Part shown: positions 15,469 through 23,431 of the stretch, in pieces | Layout: each line of letters opens with the position of its first letter | Numbering within the stretch: position 1 is the stretch's first letter | Assembly: GCF_040361255.1 (NCBI RefSeq) | Contig: NZ_APNG01000019.1 | Location: forward strand, 1 to 64,000 | Length of the DNA stretch: 64,000 nucleotides | Source of the DNA: Salinisphaera sp040361255 | GTDB taxonomy: Bacteria > Pseudomonadota > Gammaproteobacteria > Nevskiales > Salinisphaeraceae | Reading direction: 5' to 3' | Notes under the pieces: generated by a model | What the model was told of the DNA's origin: nothing | The model's input: the letters and a program-made list of their open reading frames with translations, nothing else | Databases searched by the model: none | Position numbers and translations under genes: made by a program

Positions 15469-16533
15469 ATGACTGCCATCGATCAGGCCCGCGATATTCG
15501 CGAGGGCGAAGGCATCGACGCCGCCGCGCTGACCGAGTGGTGTCGTACACACGCGCCGGTACTCGTGCCCGAACAGGGCGACATGACCATTCGCCAGTTC
15601 CCGGGCGGGGCGTCCAATCTCACCTATCTGCTCGCGGTCGACGACAAGGAATACGTGCTGCGCCGTCCGCCCTTCGGCAGTCAGGTGAAATCCGCCCATG
15701 ACATGGGCCGCGAGTACGGCGTGCTGTCGCGCCTGCATGGCGTGTACGACTACGCCCCCGAGCCGATCGTGCACTGTACCGACGAGTCTGTGATCGGCGC
15801 CGAATTCTATGTGATGCAACGCCTGCGCGGCGTGATCGTACGCCGGGACCTGCCCGAGGGCGTGGACCTGTCCGAGGCCGAGGCCGGGCGTCTTTGCGAA
15901 CAGCTGCTCGACGTACAGGCGGCGTTGCATACCACCGATATCGATGCCGCCGGCATGGCCGATTTCGGCAAACCCGAAGGCTATATCGAGCGCCAGATCA
16001 CCGGCTGGAACAAGCGCTATCGCAATGCCCGCACCGATGACGTGCCCGACTGCGAAGCCCTCATGCAATGGCTTGAAGCGCGTATACCCGATGTGACCCG
16101 GCGCGCGATCATCCATAACGACTACAAGCTCGATAACGTCGTCTTCGATGAAAAGCTCAACGACATTATCGGCGTGCTCGACTGGGAAATGGCCACGCTC
16201 GGCGACCCGGTGATGGATTTCGCCTGTTCGATGGCCTACTGGGTGCAGGCCGACGATCCCCAGCCGATGCGCGCGATCCGCATGGGCCCGACCCATCTGC
16301 CGGGCATGCTCACCCGCGACGAAATGCTGGCCCGCTATCGTGAAAAGACCGGGCACACGATAGACGACTGGCCCTTCTACCAGGTCTTCGGCCTGTTCCG
16401 GCTGGCCGTGATCCTGCAACAGATTTACAAGCGCTATGTCGAAGGCAAGACCCGCGACAAACGCTTCGCCAGCTTTGGCCATGCCGTGAACGTATTGCAT
16501 GATCAATGCGAGCGCGTGATCCGCTCGGCCTGA
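15469..16533 (+). CDS. APH-family phosphotransferase (ACAD10/11-kinase-like)
   Basis: A 354-residue kinase-fold protein. It contains FPGGASNLTYLL (nucleotide loop), YVLRRPP (lysine-like position), the catalytic loop IIHNDYKLDNVVFD and metal-binding VLDWEMATLGDP. This is the aminoglycoside-phosphotransferase-like family related to the kinase domain of ACAD10/ACAD11, which phosphorylates 4-hydroxyacyl-CoA in fatty-acid catabolism. No acyl-CoA dehydrogenase is adjacent, so the substrate remains open. The start at 15469 has GAGGAG upstream (a strong ribosome site); the longer frame overlaps the TetR gene and is rejected. Confidence 0.85.
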   Translation: MTAIDQARDIREGEGIDAAALTEWCRTHAPVLVPEQGDMTIRQFPGGASNLTYLLAVDDKEYVLRRPPFGSQVKSAHDMGREYGVLSRLHGVYDYAPEPIVHCTDESVIGAEFYVMQRLRGVIVRRDLPEGVDLSEAEAGRLCEQLLDVQAALHTTDIDAAGMADFGKPEGYIERQITGWNKRYRNARTDDVPDCEALMQWLEARIPDVTRRAIIHNDYKLDNVVFDEKLNDIIGVLDWEMATLGDPVMDFACSMAYWVQADDPQPMRAIRMGPTHLPGMLTRDEMLARYREKTGHTIDDWPFYQVFGLFRLAVILQQIYKRYVEGKTRDKRFASFGHAVNVLHDQCERVIRSA

Positions 16534-16574
16534 GCCCACGCCCGTATAACGACGAACCCACCGCGAGTATCGAT

Positions 16575-17192
16575 ATGAAGCTTTACCAGAGCGACCGTGC
16601 CCCCAACCCGCGCCGCGTACGCGTTTTCATGGCCGAAAAAGGCATCGATTTCAACGACATCGAGATCATCAATCTCGATCTCATGGCCGCGGAAAACCTG
16701 ACCGACGAATACAAGCGCAAGAACCCGCTGGGCGGCGTGCCGACGCTCGAGCTCGACAACGGCACCTGTATCGCCGAGTCGATGGCGATCAGCCGTTATT
16801 TCGAGGAGATTTATCCCGAACCGCCGTTGATGGGCACCAGCGCCGAAGACAAGGCGATCGTGGAAATGTGGAATCGGCGCATGGAACTGGCCTTCCTGTT
16901 CCCGGTGGCCATGGCATTTCGCAATATCAGCGGTGCCTTCTCGGACCGCGAGAAATGCTCGCGCGAGTTCGGCGAGATCAGCCTCGAACGGGCCGGCAAG
17001 ATGTTCGGCTTTCTCAACGAGCATCTGGCCAACAACGAATACATCGCCGGCGATTCCTATTCGGTGGCCGATATCACCGCCCTGTGCACCGTCGACTTCG
17101 CGCGCGTGGTCAAGCTGCGCATCGGCGAGGACCATACCCACCTCAAGCGCTGGCACGATGCGGTGTCGGCGCGCGAGAGTGCAAAAGCCTGA
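16575..17192 (+). CDS. Glutathione S-transferase family protein
   Basis: A 205-residue protein with an N-terminal thioredoxin-fold domain (MKLYQSDRAPNPRRVRVFMAEKGI; GGVPTLELDNGTCIAESMAI with the cis-Pro and the ES glutathione-binding pair) and a C-terminal helical domain (YIAGDSYSVADITAL). It should conjugate or exchange glutathione on an unknown electrophile. It is the last gene of the phosphatase-TetR-kinase operon, 41 bp after the kinase. The start is the ATG matching the family N-terminus; an upstream in-frame ATG overlaps the kinase gene. Confidence 0.88.
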   Translation: MKLYQSDRAPNPRRVRVFMAEKGIDFNDIEIINLDLMAAENLTDEYKRKNPLGGVPTLELDNGTCIAESMAISRYFEEIYPEPPLMGTSAEDKAIVEMWNRRMELAFLFPVAMAFRNISGAFSDREKCSREFGEISLERAGKMFGFLNEHLANNEYIAGDSYSVADITALCTVDFARVVKLRIGEDHTHLKRWHDAVSARESAKA

Positions 17193-17208
17193 AACGGGTT
17201 GGCCACGT

Positions 17209-17490
17209 TCTTGTCGGCTTACGCTTCGCTAAGCCGACCTACAAAAAGAGCGACCTTGAGCAAGCGCCAGCGAGCTTGTCTGTATTCGGGCCCCTTGGGC
17301 GCAGCGCCGAGCAGCGCAGCCGGCAAGCGGCCTTGTTAATTGCCTAGGGACGGCCGGATGTTTGAGCGCAGCGAGTTTCCGGCCGTCCCGCTTGCCGGCT
17401 GCGATGGGAGGGAACCGATGCGCAGCATCGGCGCAAGACAGGGTGTCCTTTGCTTTGGTTACTTTCATTTGGACAAGCAAATGAAAGTCA
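17209..17490. repeat. Composite palindromic intergenic element
   Basis: Four hairpins follow each other: GTCGGCTTA..TAAGCCGAC (17213-17238), a perfect 12-bp stem GGGACGGCCGGA..TCCGGCCGTCCC (17347-17389), CCGATG..CATCGG (17415-17431), and an 11-bp stem ACTTTCATTTG..CAAATGAAAGT (17461-17488). From memory, similar modules recur between genes in many Proteobacteria. The remaining part of the 17193-17806 gap (17491-17806) has no supported gene; the CTTGTCGGCTTA word recurs at about 17619. Confidence 0.6.
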
Positions 17491-17806
17491 CTCGCGCAGC
17501 AGCGCGAAACCCCGGGCTCAAAGTTGCCCCAGCATTGGTTCTGAACCCGGGAGCCCGAGCTATCAGACTTTCGGCACTCCCGAGTTTGTCCAACCTCAGG
17601 TTTCGCACTGCTGTGTCCTTGTCGGCTTAATGCCGATGAAACGCACTTGCACGACAGAGCAAAACCCCAGATCTAATTCATCGCTTCCATTAGCTCAGAA
17701 CGCGAGAAAGCGCGAGCACGGAGTTAATCGGCACGGCCCGGCATTGGCGAGGCCGCAGCCACAGCGCTAGCATGCGCGAATCAGGCCCGAATCGAGACGC
17801 CGACGA

Positions 17807-18430
17807 ATGGATGACGCCGCTACCACCGCTGCCGCGCAGGCGCTGTGCGAAACCGTGCGCTGGTTTGCGTCGCGCGGCTATTGCCCGGCCACCGGCGGCA
17901 ATTTCTCGCGCCGGCTGGATAGCGAGCGCGTACTGATTACGGCCTCGGGCGTGGACAAGACCGCGCTCACGCCCGCCGATCTACTGCCCATGACGACTCA
18001 TGGGGAACTGCTTGCCGAGGGCAAACCGTCGGCCGAAACCGGACTGCATCTGGCACTGTACCGGCGCGATCCGGCGATCGGCGCAGTCCTGCATGTGCAT
18101 TCGGTCGCCAATACGCTGCTTTCGCGTATCGACAAGCCGAAGCGGCTGGTCTTCGAAGGCTACGAAATGCAAAAGAGCATCACCGGCAACCCCACCCACG
18201 ATGCGCGCATCGAACTGCCCGTGCTCGACAACAGCCAGGATATGGACACGCTCGCCGCCGCGCTGGAAGCACGCTTCGACGAAGCCGCGCCCGCGTTCGG
18301 TTTTCTGGTACGTGGCCACGGTATCTATGCCTGGGGCGCCGACCTTGTGACAGCACGGCGTCATCTGGAAGGCTGGGAATTTCTGCTGGCCTGCGAACTG
18401 CAGCGCCGGCAACTGGAGAACATGCAATGA
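17807..18430 (+). CDS. mtnB: Methylthioribulose-1-phosphate dehydratase
   Basis: A 207-residue class II aldolase-fold enzyme of the methionine salvage pathway. It dehydrates 5-methylthioribulose-1-phosphate to the diketo phosphate. Visible features are PATGGNFSRRL, ITASGVDK, the zinc histidines in VLHVHSV (His96, His98) and RGHGIYAWG. Its ATGA stop-start overlap with mtnC shows tight coupling. The order mtnB-mtnC-mtnD, with mtnA on the opposite strand, covers four consecutive steps from methylthioribose-1-phosphate to the ketomethylthiobutyrate precursor. Confidence 0.93.
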   Translation: MDDAATTAAAQALCETVRWFASRGYCPATGGNFSRRLDSERVLITASGVDKTALTPADLLPMTTHGELLAEGKPSAETGLHLALYRRDPAIGAVLHVHSVANTLLSRIDKPKRLVFEGYEMQKSITGNPTHDARIELPVLDNSQDMDTLAAALEARFDEAAPAFGFLVRGHGIYAWGADLVTARRHLEGWEFLLACELQRRQLENMQ

Positions 18431-19173
18431 GCGAATTCATGGGCGATCACGATCGCCTGCGCCTGGAAGAACCCACGCCGGACGTGCGTGCCGTGATTAC
18501 CGATATCGAAGGTACGACCTCCGATATCGCCTTCGTGCACGAGGTGCTGTTCCCCTACGCACGCGAGTATTTGCCGCCGTTCGTACGCGCCCATGCCCAG
18601 GAGCCCACGGTCGCGGCCCTGATCGAAGACGTGCGCACCGAAGCCGAGGAACCGGACGCCGACCTCGATCGCGTGATCACCATTCTCGAAAAATGGATGG
18701 ACGAGGACCGCAAGGCCACCCCGCTCAAGACCTTGCAGGGCTTGGTCTGGGAAAAAGGCTACACGGACGGCGATTTCACCGGCCATGTCTACGACGACGC
18801 GGTGGCCACGCTGCAGGCCTGGGCCGATGACCGGCGCGCGCTGTATGTCTATTCCTCCGGTTCCGTCGCGGCCCAGAAGCTGCTGTTCACCTACAGCGAT
18901 CACGGCGATCTGAGCGATCTGTTTTCGGGCTATTTCGATACCCGTATCGGTGGCAAGAAAAAGATGCGCAGCTACAAGACGATCGCGGCCGAACTCGGCG
19001 AGCTGCCGGCCTCTTTGCTGTTTCTGTCCGATGTGGGTGAAGAGCTGGATGCCGCGGCCAACGCCGGCCTGCAGACCTGCTGGGTTGCCCGCGATGAAAA
19101 CACCCAGGAAAAAGCTAGAATGAGCGAAAGACACCCGGTGGTGACCTCGTTCGAGGATATCGAACTCGTCTGA
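18427..19173 (+). CDS. mtnC: Enolase-phosphatase E1
   Basis: A 248-residue HAD-superfamily enzyme that enolises and dephosphorylates diketomethylthiopentyl-1-phosphate to acireductone. Motif I is VITDIEGTTSDIAFV, motif II YVYSSGSVAAQKLLF, and motif III/IV LLFLSDVGEELDAAANAG. All catalytic landmarks are present. It overlaps mtnB by 4 bp and is followed after 54 bp by mtnD. Confidence 0.93.
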   Translation: MSEFMGDHDRLRLEEPTPDVRAVITDIEGTTSDIAFVHEVLFPYAREYLPPFVRAHAQEPTVAALIEDVRTEAEEPDADLDRVITILEKWMDEDRKATPLKTLQGLVWEKGYTDGDFTGHVYDDAVATLQAWADDRRALYVYSSGSVAAQKLLFTYSDHGDLSDLFSGYFDTRIGGKKKMRSYKTIAAELGELPASLLFLSDVGEELDAAANAGLQTCWVARDENTQEKARMSERHPVVTSFEDIELV

Positions 19174-19227
19174 GACCGGGCCGCGTGCCGCGATGGGCCG
19201 GCGCGCCAGTGCACACAGGAGCCAAGC

Positions 19228-19791
19228 ATGAGCCGACTGACCGTCTACAACGAAAACGATACCGACAACCCGTTGCTCGATACCGACGACGCTGAACGCA
19301 TCGCCGCCGAAATGGACAAGGTCGGCGTATTGTTCGAGCGCTGGCCCGCCGAGCACGCGCTGCCGGCCGACGCGACAGCCGAACAGATTGGCGAGGCCTA
19401 TGCCAGCGATATCGAGCGGTTGCAGGCCCAGTTCGGCTATGCGACCTGGGACGTCATCGGCCTGCACCCCGAGCATCCGCAGAAAGATGCCATGCGGGCC
19501 AAGTTTCTCGACGAACACACGCACAGCGAAGACGAAGTCCGGTTCTTCGTCGATGGCGCCGGCCTGTTCACATTGCATATCGGCGATCGCGTCTATGCCA
19601 CGCTCTGCGAAGCCGATGATCTGATCAGCGTACCCGCCGGCACGCCGCATTGGTTCGACATGGGCGACAAACCGCATTTCAAGGTGATTCGTCTGTTCAA
19701 CAACCAGGAAGGCTGGGTGGCCAATTTCACCGGCACCGATATCGCCAAGGATTTCCGTCCCGCGGGCGAGCAGATGCTGGGCCAGGGCTGA
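19228..19791 (+). CDS. mtnD: Acireductone dioxygenase
   Basis: A 187-residue cupin. The metal ligands are visible: His97, His99 and Glu103 in EHTHSEDE, and His141 in PAGTPHWFD. It oxidises acireductone to 2-keto-4-methylthiobutyrate and formate when loaded with iron, or to off-pathway products with nickel. An AGGAG-type site (ACAGGAGCC) stands before the ATG. It completes the salvage branch; the final transaminase and the upstream MTA phosphorylase are not in this window. Confidence 0.93.
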   Translation: MSRLTVYNENDTDNPLLDTDDAERIAAEMDKVGVLFERWPAEHALPADATAEQIGEAYASDIERLQAQFGYATWDVIGLHPEHPQKDAMRAKFLDEHTHSEDEVRFFVDGAGLFTLHIGDRVYATLCEADDLISVPAGTPHWFDMGDKPHFKVIRLFNNQEGWVANFTGTDIAKDFRPAGEQMLGQG

Positions 19792-19815
19792 ACGCACGCA
19801 TACACGGTTCGCGTT

Positions 19816-20172
19816 TTGAATATCGGCGAATTCGCGGCGCGCACGGGCGTGTCGGCCGATACGCTGCGCTACTACGAAAAAGTGGGCGTACTGCGCCGGA
19901 TTACACGCGATGCCAGCGGGCATCGCGTGTTCGACGACCGCGATCTGGACTGGATTGGTTTTGTGCTGCGCCTCAAGGCCACGGCCATGCCGCTAGCCGA
20001 TATCCGCCGCTATGCCCAGCTTCGCGCCGAGGGCGCGGCCACCTTCGCCGAGCGCCGTCGCATGCTGGAACGCCATGCCCGGCATCTGCAAGACAAACTC
20101 GCGCGCGATCGCGACCATCTTGCCGGTATTCGCGCCAAGATCGCGTATTACGCGCAACACGATCCGACCTGA
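19816..20172 (+). CDS. MerR-family regulator (NmlR/AdhR-like, cysteine-free)
   Basis: A 118-residue regulator starting with the MerR winged HTH: NIGEFAARTGVSADTLRYYEKVGVL and SGHRVFDDRDLDWIGFVLRLKATAMPLADIRRY, then a dimerisation helix. The only plausible start is TTG at 19816. The sequence has no cysteine, whereas NmlR/AdhR-type aldehyde or nitrosothiol sensors use one; signal sensing must therefore differ. The neighbouring 19-bp-spaced promoter with a CTTGGAGT-type palindrome is its obvious target, driving the CMD gene just downstream. It lies inside the methionine salvage cluster. Confidence 0.82.
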   Translation: MNIGEFAARTGVSADTLRYYEKVGVLRRITRDASGHRVFDDRDLDWIGFVLRLKATAMPLADIRRYAQLRAEGAATFAERRRMLERHARHLQDKLARDRDHLAGIRAKIAYYAQHDPT

Positions 20173-20180
20173 GCAAACGC

Positions 20181-20211
20181 TTGACTTGGAGTGTACTCCA
20201 AGCCGTAGGTT
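20181..20211 (+). promoter_or_regulatory. MerR-type promoter with operator
   Basis: TTGACT (20181-20186) and TAGGTT (20206-20211) are separated by 19 bp, the overlong spacer MerR activators correct. The spacer region holds CTTGGAGTGTACTCCAAG (20185-20202), two 8-bp arms around GT. From memory this is close to operators of NmlR/AdhR-type MerR proteins. Confidence 0.8.
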
Positions 20212-20242
20212 GCTAGCTCTCGTTTTTCTTCAGGAGCAGCGC

Positions 20243-20647
20243 ATGGCAACCACACGTTACGAATCCGGTCTGGCGAAACTCAAGGAAATCGATGGGGCGG
20301 CAGGCGAAGCCGTCATCGACAATCTGCGTGAGATCGCGCCCGATCTGGCGCGTTACACCATCGAATTTCCGTTTGGCGATATCTATCAACGTCCGGGCCT
20401 GGATCTGCAAAGCCGCGAAATAGCCACGGTCGCCGCGCTGACCGCGCTTGGCCACTGCGCGCCCCAGCTCAAGGTCCATATTCATGGCGCGCTGAATGTG
20501 GGCGTGGCCCCCGAGCAGGTCGTGGAAGTCATTATTCAGATGGCGGTCTATGCCGGCTTTCCGGCTGCGCTCAACGGTATGACGGCGGCCCGAGACGTCT
20601 TCACCGAGCGCGGGCTTATCGAAACCGATGGCCCGGCTAGCCGTTGA
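20243..20647 (+). CDS. Carboxymuconolactone decarboxylase (CMD) family protein
   Basis: A 134-residue all-helical protein with the CMD core LQSREIATVAALTALGHCAPQLK followed by VHIHGALNVG and EQVVEVIIQMAVYAGFPAALNG. Only one cysteine (in GHCAP) is present, so it lacks the CxxC of AhpD peroxidase partners and resembles gamma-CMD-like proteins linked to aldehyde or quinone stress. CAGGAGC precedes the ATG. It is placed directly behind the MerR-type promoter, so the MerR protein probably activates it. Its 3' end overlaps the convergent mtnA by 11 bp. Confidence 0.85.
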   Translation: MATTRYESGLAKLKEIDGAAGEAVIDNLREIAPDLARYTIEFPFGDIYQRPGLDLQSREIATVAALTALGHCAPQLKVHIHGALNVGVAPEQVVEVIIQMAVYAGFPAALNGMTAARDVFTERGLIETDGPASR

Positions 20648-21680
20648 TCACCGCCGCGCCGCCGAACTGGAATACGCCGGCCTCGACTTCGAGCCGATCG
20701 AATACACCGCTATCCAGTATCCAGTGATCGATCAACGCCGCGGGCGTGACATCGAAGGCCGGGTTGGCCACCGCCGCATCGGCCGGCGCCCAGGCCAATT
20801 CGCCTGCGGCGCCGGTCACGCCGCGCACTTCGGCAGCGGCGCGTTGTTCGATAGGAATATCGGCGCCGCGGGCACAGCCGGCATCCACGCTCGTACGCGG
20901 TGCGACCACGCCAAAGGGGATGTCGTGATACTGCGCGAGCACGGCCAGCGAATAGGTGCCGATCTTGTTGGCAAAATCGCCATTGGCGGCGATGCGATCC
21001 GCGCCGACCAGCACCCGGTCGACTTCGCCGGCGGCCATGAAGCTGGCGGCCATGCTGTCGGTGATCAGTCGGTAATCGATGCCCAACGTGGCCAGCTCCC
21101 AGGCCGTGAGCCGGCCGCCCTGCAATAACGGACGGGTTTCATCCACCCACACGGAAATATTCTTGTCCTGTTCGTGGGCACGGCGGATCACGCCGAGCGC
21201 GGTTCCGATGCCGGCCGTGGCCAGACCACCGGTGTTGCAGTGGGTGAGAATCCGTTCGCCGGACGAAATCAGCGCCGCGCCGTGTTCCGCCATGGCATCG
21301 CAGAGCGCGCGATCGTCGTCGAACAACGCTTCGGCCGTTTCGACCACCGCCGTGCGCCAGTCGTCGTCTTCGAGCGCGCGGGCCAGGGCATCCATCGCAT
21401 GCATGAGATTTACCGCCGTCGGGCGCGCCGCGCGCAGCCGGGCGATCGCCTCACCCACCGCGGCGTGATCGTCGCCGGCTTCGACGCGTACCGCCACGAG
21501 CAAGGCAGCGGCAATCGCGATCATCGGCGCACCGCGGGTTTGCAGGGCATGGATCGCCGCGATGAGCGTATTCACATCGTCCACCGCGAACCAATCCTGG
21601 CGATGCGGCAGACGTGACTGATCCAGCAGACTCAGCCGCCCGTCGCGTACGCACAGGGCAAGACACTCACGATCTTTCAT
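20637..21680 (-). CDS. mtnA: Methylthioribose-1-phosphate isomerase
   Basis: A 347-residue enzyme related to eIF2B that converts methylthioribose-1-phosphate to methylthioribulose-1-phosphate, the step before MtnB. Conserved parts are LQTRGAPMIAIAAA, the catalytic cysteine in THCNTGGLATAGIGTALG, DETRPLLQGGRLTAWEL, and VGADRIAANGDFANKIGTY with the catalytic aspartate. Its start overlaps the stop of the NIPSNAP gene by 4 bp, so the two are co-transcribed. Confidence 0.93.
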   Translation of the reverse strand: MKDRECLALCVRDGRLSLLDQSRLPHRQDWFAVDDVNTLIAAIHALQTRGAPMIAIAAALLVAVRVEAGDDHAAVGEAIARLRAARPTAVNLMHAMDALARALEDDDWRTAVVETAEALFDDDRALCDAMAEHGAALISSGERILTHCNTGGLATAGIGTALGVIRRAHEQDKNISVWVDETRPLLQGGRLTAWELATLGIDYRLITDSMAASFMAAGEVDRVLVGADRIAANGDFANKIGTYSLAVLAQYHDIPFGVVAPRTSVDAGCARGADIPIEQRAAAEVRGVTGAAGELAWAPADAAVANPAFDVTPAALIDHWILDSGVFDRLEVEAGVFQFGGAAVING

Positions 21681-22012
21681 ACGACAAACGATTCCTGTGG
21701 CGCGGGCGCGTCGAACACCGGCCGCATGAAGCTGCGTTCATAGCGACGGATGCAACGCGTACGCTCGGCATAGGCGAAGGCGGCCTGGCACTCGGCATCA
21801 TTCGCCGCGCGTTCGCGATAGCGTTCGTAAGCGGCGAGGTTGTCGAAGCTGAACAGGGCCACCGCAATATCACTGGCGCCTTCATGCGGCAGAAAATAGC
21901 CGTGATGCGTCCCGCCGAAGCGCTCGACCAGGGGGATCCACAAACGCGCATAGTGTTCGAATTCGCCGATCTTGGTCGGGTCGATCTCGTAGCGCAGATA
22001 GCAGGTGATCAT
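21677..22012 (-). CDS. NIPSNAP family protein
   Basis: A 111-residue ferredoxin-like alpha/beta-barrel protein: MITCYLRYEIDPTKIGEFEHYARLWIPL, then GGTHHGYFLPHEG and FSFDNLAAYERYRERAANDAE. This is the short NIPSNAP type of bacteria, with no established reaction. It is translationally coupled to mtnA (4-bp overlap), which suggests a link to methionine salvage or to removing a reactive intermediate, but that is only context. Confidence 0.78.
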   Translation of the reverse strand: MITCYLRYEIDPTKIGEFEHYARLWIPLVERFGGTHHGYFLPHEGASDIAVALFSFDNLAAYERYRERAANDAECQAAFAYAERTRCIRRYERSFMRPVFDAPAPQESFVV

Positions 22013-22071
22013 GACAATCCTCCTGTTATTGAACGCGCGAACACGTCGAATACACGCCTGGACGCCCCCGG

Positions 22072-23427
22072 TCAGTGTTGCGCGAGACGCGCCAGCAATT
22101 CGTCGGTCTTGTCGCGCATGAGCTGGATATCGCCGCGCGCTTCCACGTTCAAGCGCACCACGGGTTCGGTATTGGATTTGCGCAGGTTGAAGCGCCAGTC
22201 GCCGAAGTCCATCGATAGCCCGTCGACATGTTCCACGGCCTTGGCGGTCGCCCCGTAATGCGCTTCCAGATCGGCCAGGGCGGCATCGGGATCGCCGATC
22301 TCACGGTTGATTTCGCCCGAGGCCGGGAACGCCGCGATGCGTTCTTCGACCAGGGTCGATAGCGGTTTGCCGGTTTCCGAAATCAGCTGCGCGAGCAGCA
22401 GCCAGGGCAGATGGCCGTTGTCGGCATAGGAAAAGTCGCGGAAATAATGATGCGCGCTCATCTCGCCGCCATAGATCGCATCGACCTCGCGCATGGTCTG
22501 TTTCATGAACGAATGTCCGGATTTGGACTGCACCGGCCGGCCGCCGTTTTCCTCGACCTGGGCGAGCGTGTTCCAGGTCAAACGCGGGTCGTGCACGATG
22601 GCCTCGCCCGGGTTCATCTTGAGCAGCGTTTGGGCGATCAGGCCGACGATGTAATAGCCCTCGATGAACTCGCCGCGCTCGTCGAAGAAGAAGCAGCGAT
22701 CGAAATCGCCGTCCCAGGCCACGCCGAAGTCGGCGTTGTTCTCACGTACGGCAGCGGCGGTGGCGTCCCGGTTTTCGGGTAGCAGCGGGTTGGGAATGCC
22801 GTTGGGCAGCTGGCCATCGGGTTCGAAATGCACGCGCACGATATCGAACGGCAGATGCCCTTCCAGGGCCGCCGCGACCAGCCCGGCGCAGCCGTTGCCG
22901 GGATTGGCCACGATCTTGAGCGGTTTCATCTGCTCGGGTTTGATCTGGTCGAGCAGAAAACGCACATAATCGTCGCGCTGGTCCAGCGGCTTGCGCTCGC
23001 CGCACCGCGCGGGCTCGGGGAAGTCGTTGTCATAGGCCATCTTTTCGATATCGAACAGGCCGGTATCGCTGGAAATGGGCTTGGCCTGCTCGCGCACGAA
23101 CTTCAAGCCATTGTAATCCTTTGGGTTATGGCTGGCGGTGACCATGATCCCGCCATCCGCATTCTGCGAAAACGTGCCGTAATAGACTTCCTCGGTACCG
23201 CACAGGCCGATATCCAGCACGTCGGCCCCGGCGGTGGTCAGCCCGTCGATAAGGGCGTCGGCGAGTTCTTCGCTGGACAGCCGCATATCGCGGCCGACCA
23301 CGACCGTGCCCGCGCCCAGTTCGGCCACGAAGGCCCGGCCGATACGCCGCGCCAGATCGGCGTCGAGTTCGTCCGGCACCTTCGCACGTACGTCGTAGGC
23401 CTTGAAGAACGGATAATACTGGCCCAT
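22072..23427 (-). CDS. algC: Phosphomannomutase/phosphoglucomutase
   Basis: A 451-residue alpha-D-phosphohexomutase of the AlgC/ManB group. It shows the phosphoserine loop GGIMVTASHNPKDYNGLKF, the magnesium loop AWDGDFDRCFFFDE, the sugar-binding GGEMSAHHYFRDF, and the phosphate-binding RKSNTEPVVRLNVEAR. It interconverts hexose 6- and 1-phosphates. The start MGQYYPFFKAYDVRAKVP follows AAGGAG. It lies 4 bp downstream of the mannose-1-phosphate guanylyltransferase gene; together they supply GDP-mannose for polysaccharide. The symbol could equally be manB. Confidence 0.9.
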   Translation of the reverse strand: MGQYYPFFKAYDVRAKVPDELDADLARRIGRAFVAELGAGTVVVGRDMRLSSEELADALIDGLTTAGADVLDIGLCGTEEVYYGTFSQNADGGIMVTASHNPKDYNGLKFVREQAKPISSDTGLFDIEKMAYDNDFPEPARCGERKPLDQRDDYVRFLLDQIKPEQMKPLKIVANPGNGCAGLVAAALEGHLPFDIVRVHFEPDGQLPNGIPNPLLPENRDATAAAVRENNADFGVAWDGDFDRCFFFDERGEFIEGYYIVGLIAQTLLKMNPGEAIVHDPRLTWNTLAQVEENGGRPVQSKSGHSFMKQTMREVDAIYGGEMSAHHYFRDFSYADNGHLPWLLLAQLISETGKPLSTLVEERIAAFPASGEINREIGDPDAALADLEAHYGATAKAVEHVDGLSMDFGDWRFNLRKSNTEPVVRLNVEARGDIQLMRDKTDELLARLAQH

Positions 23428-23431
23428 CGGG

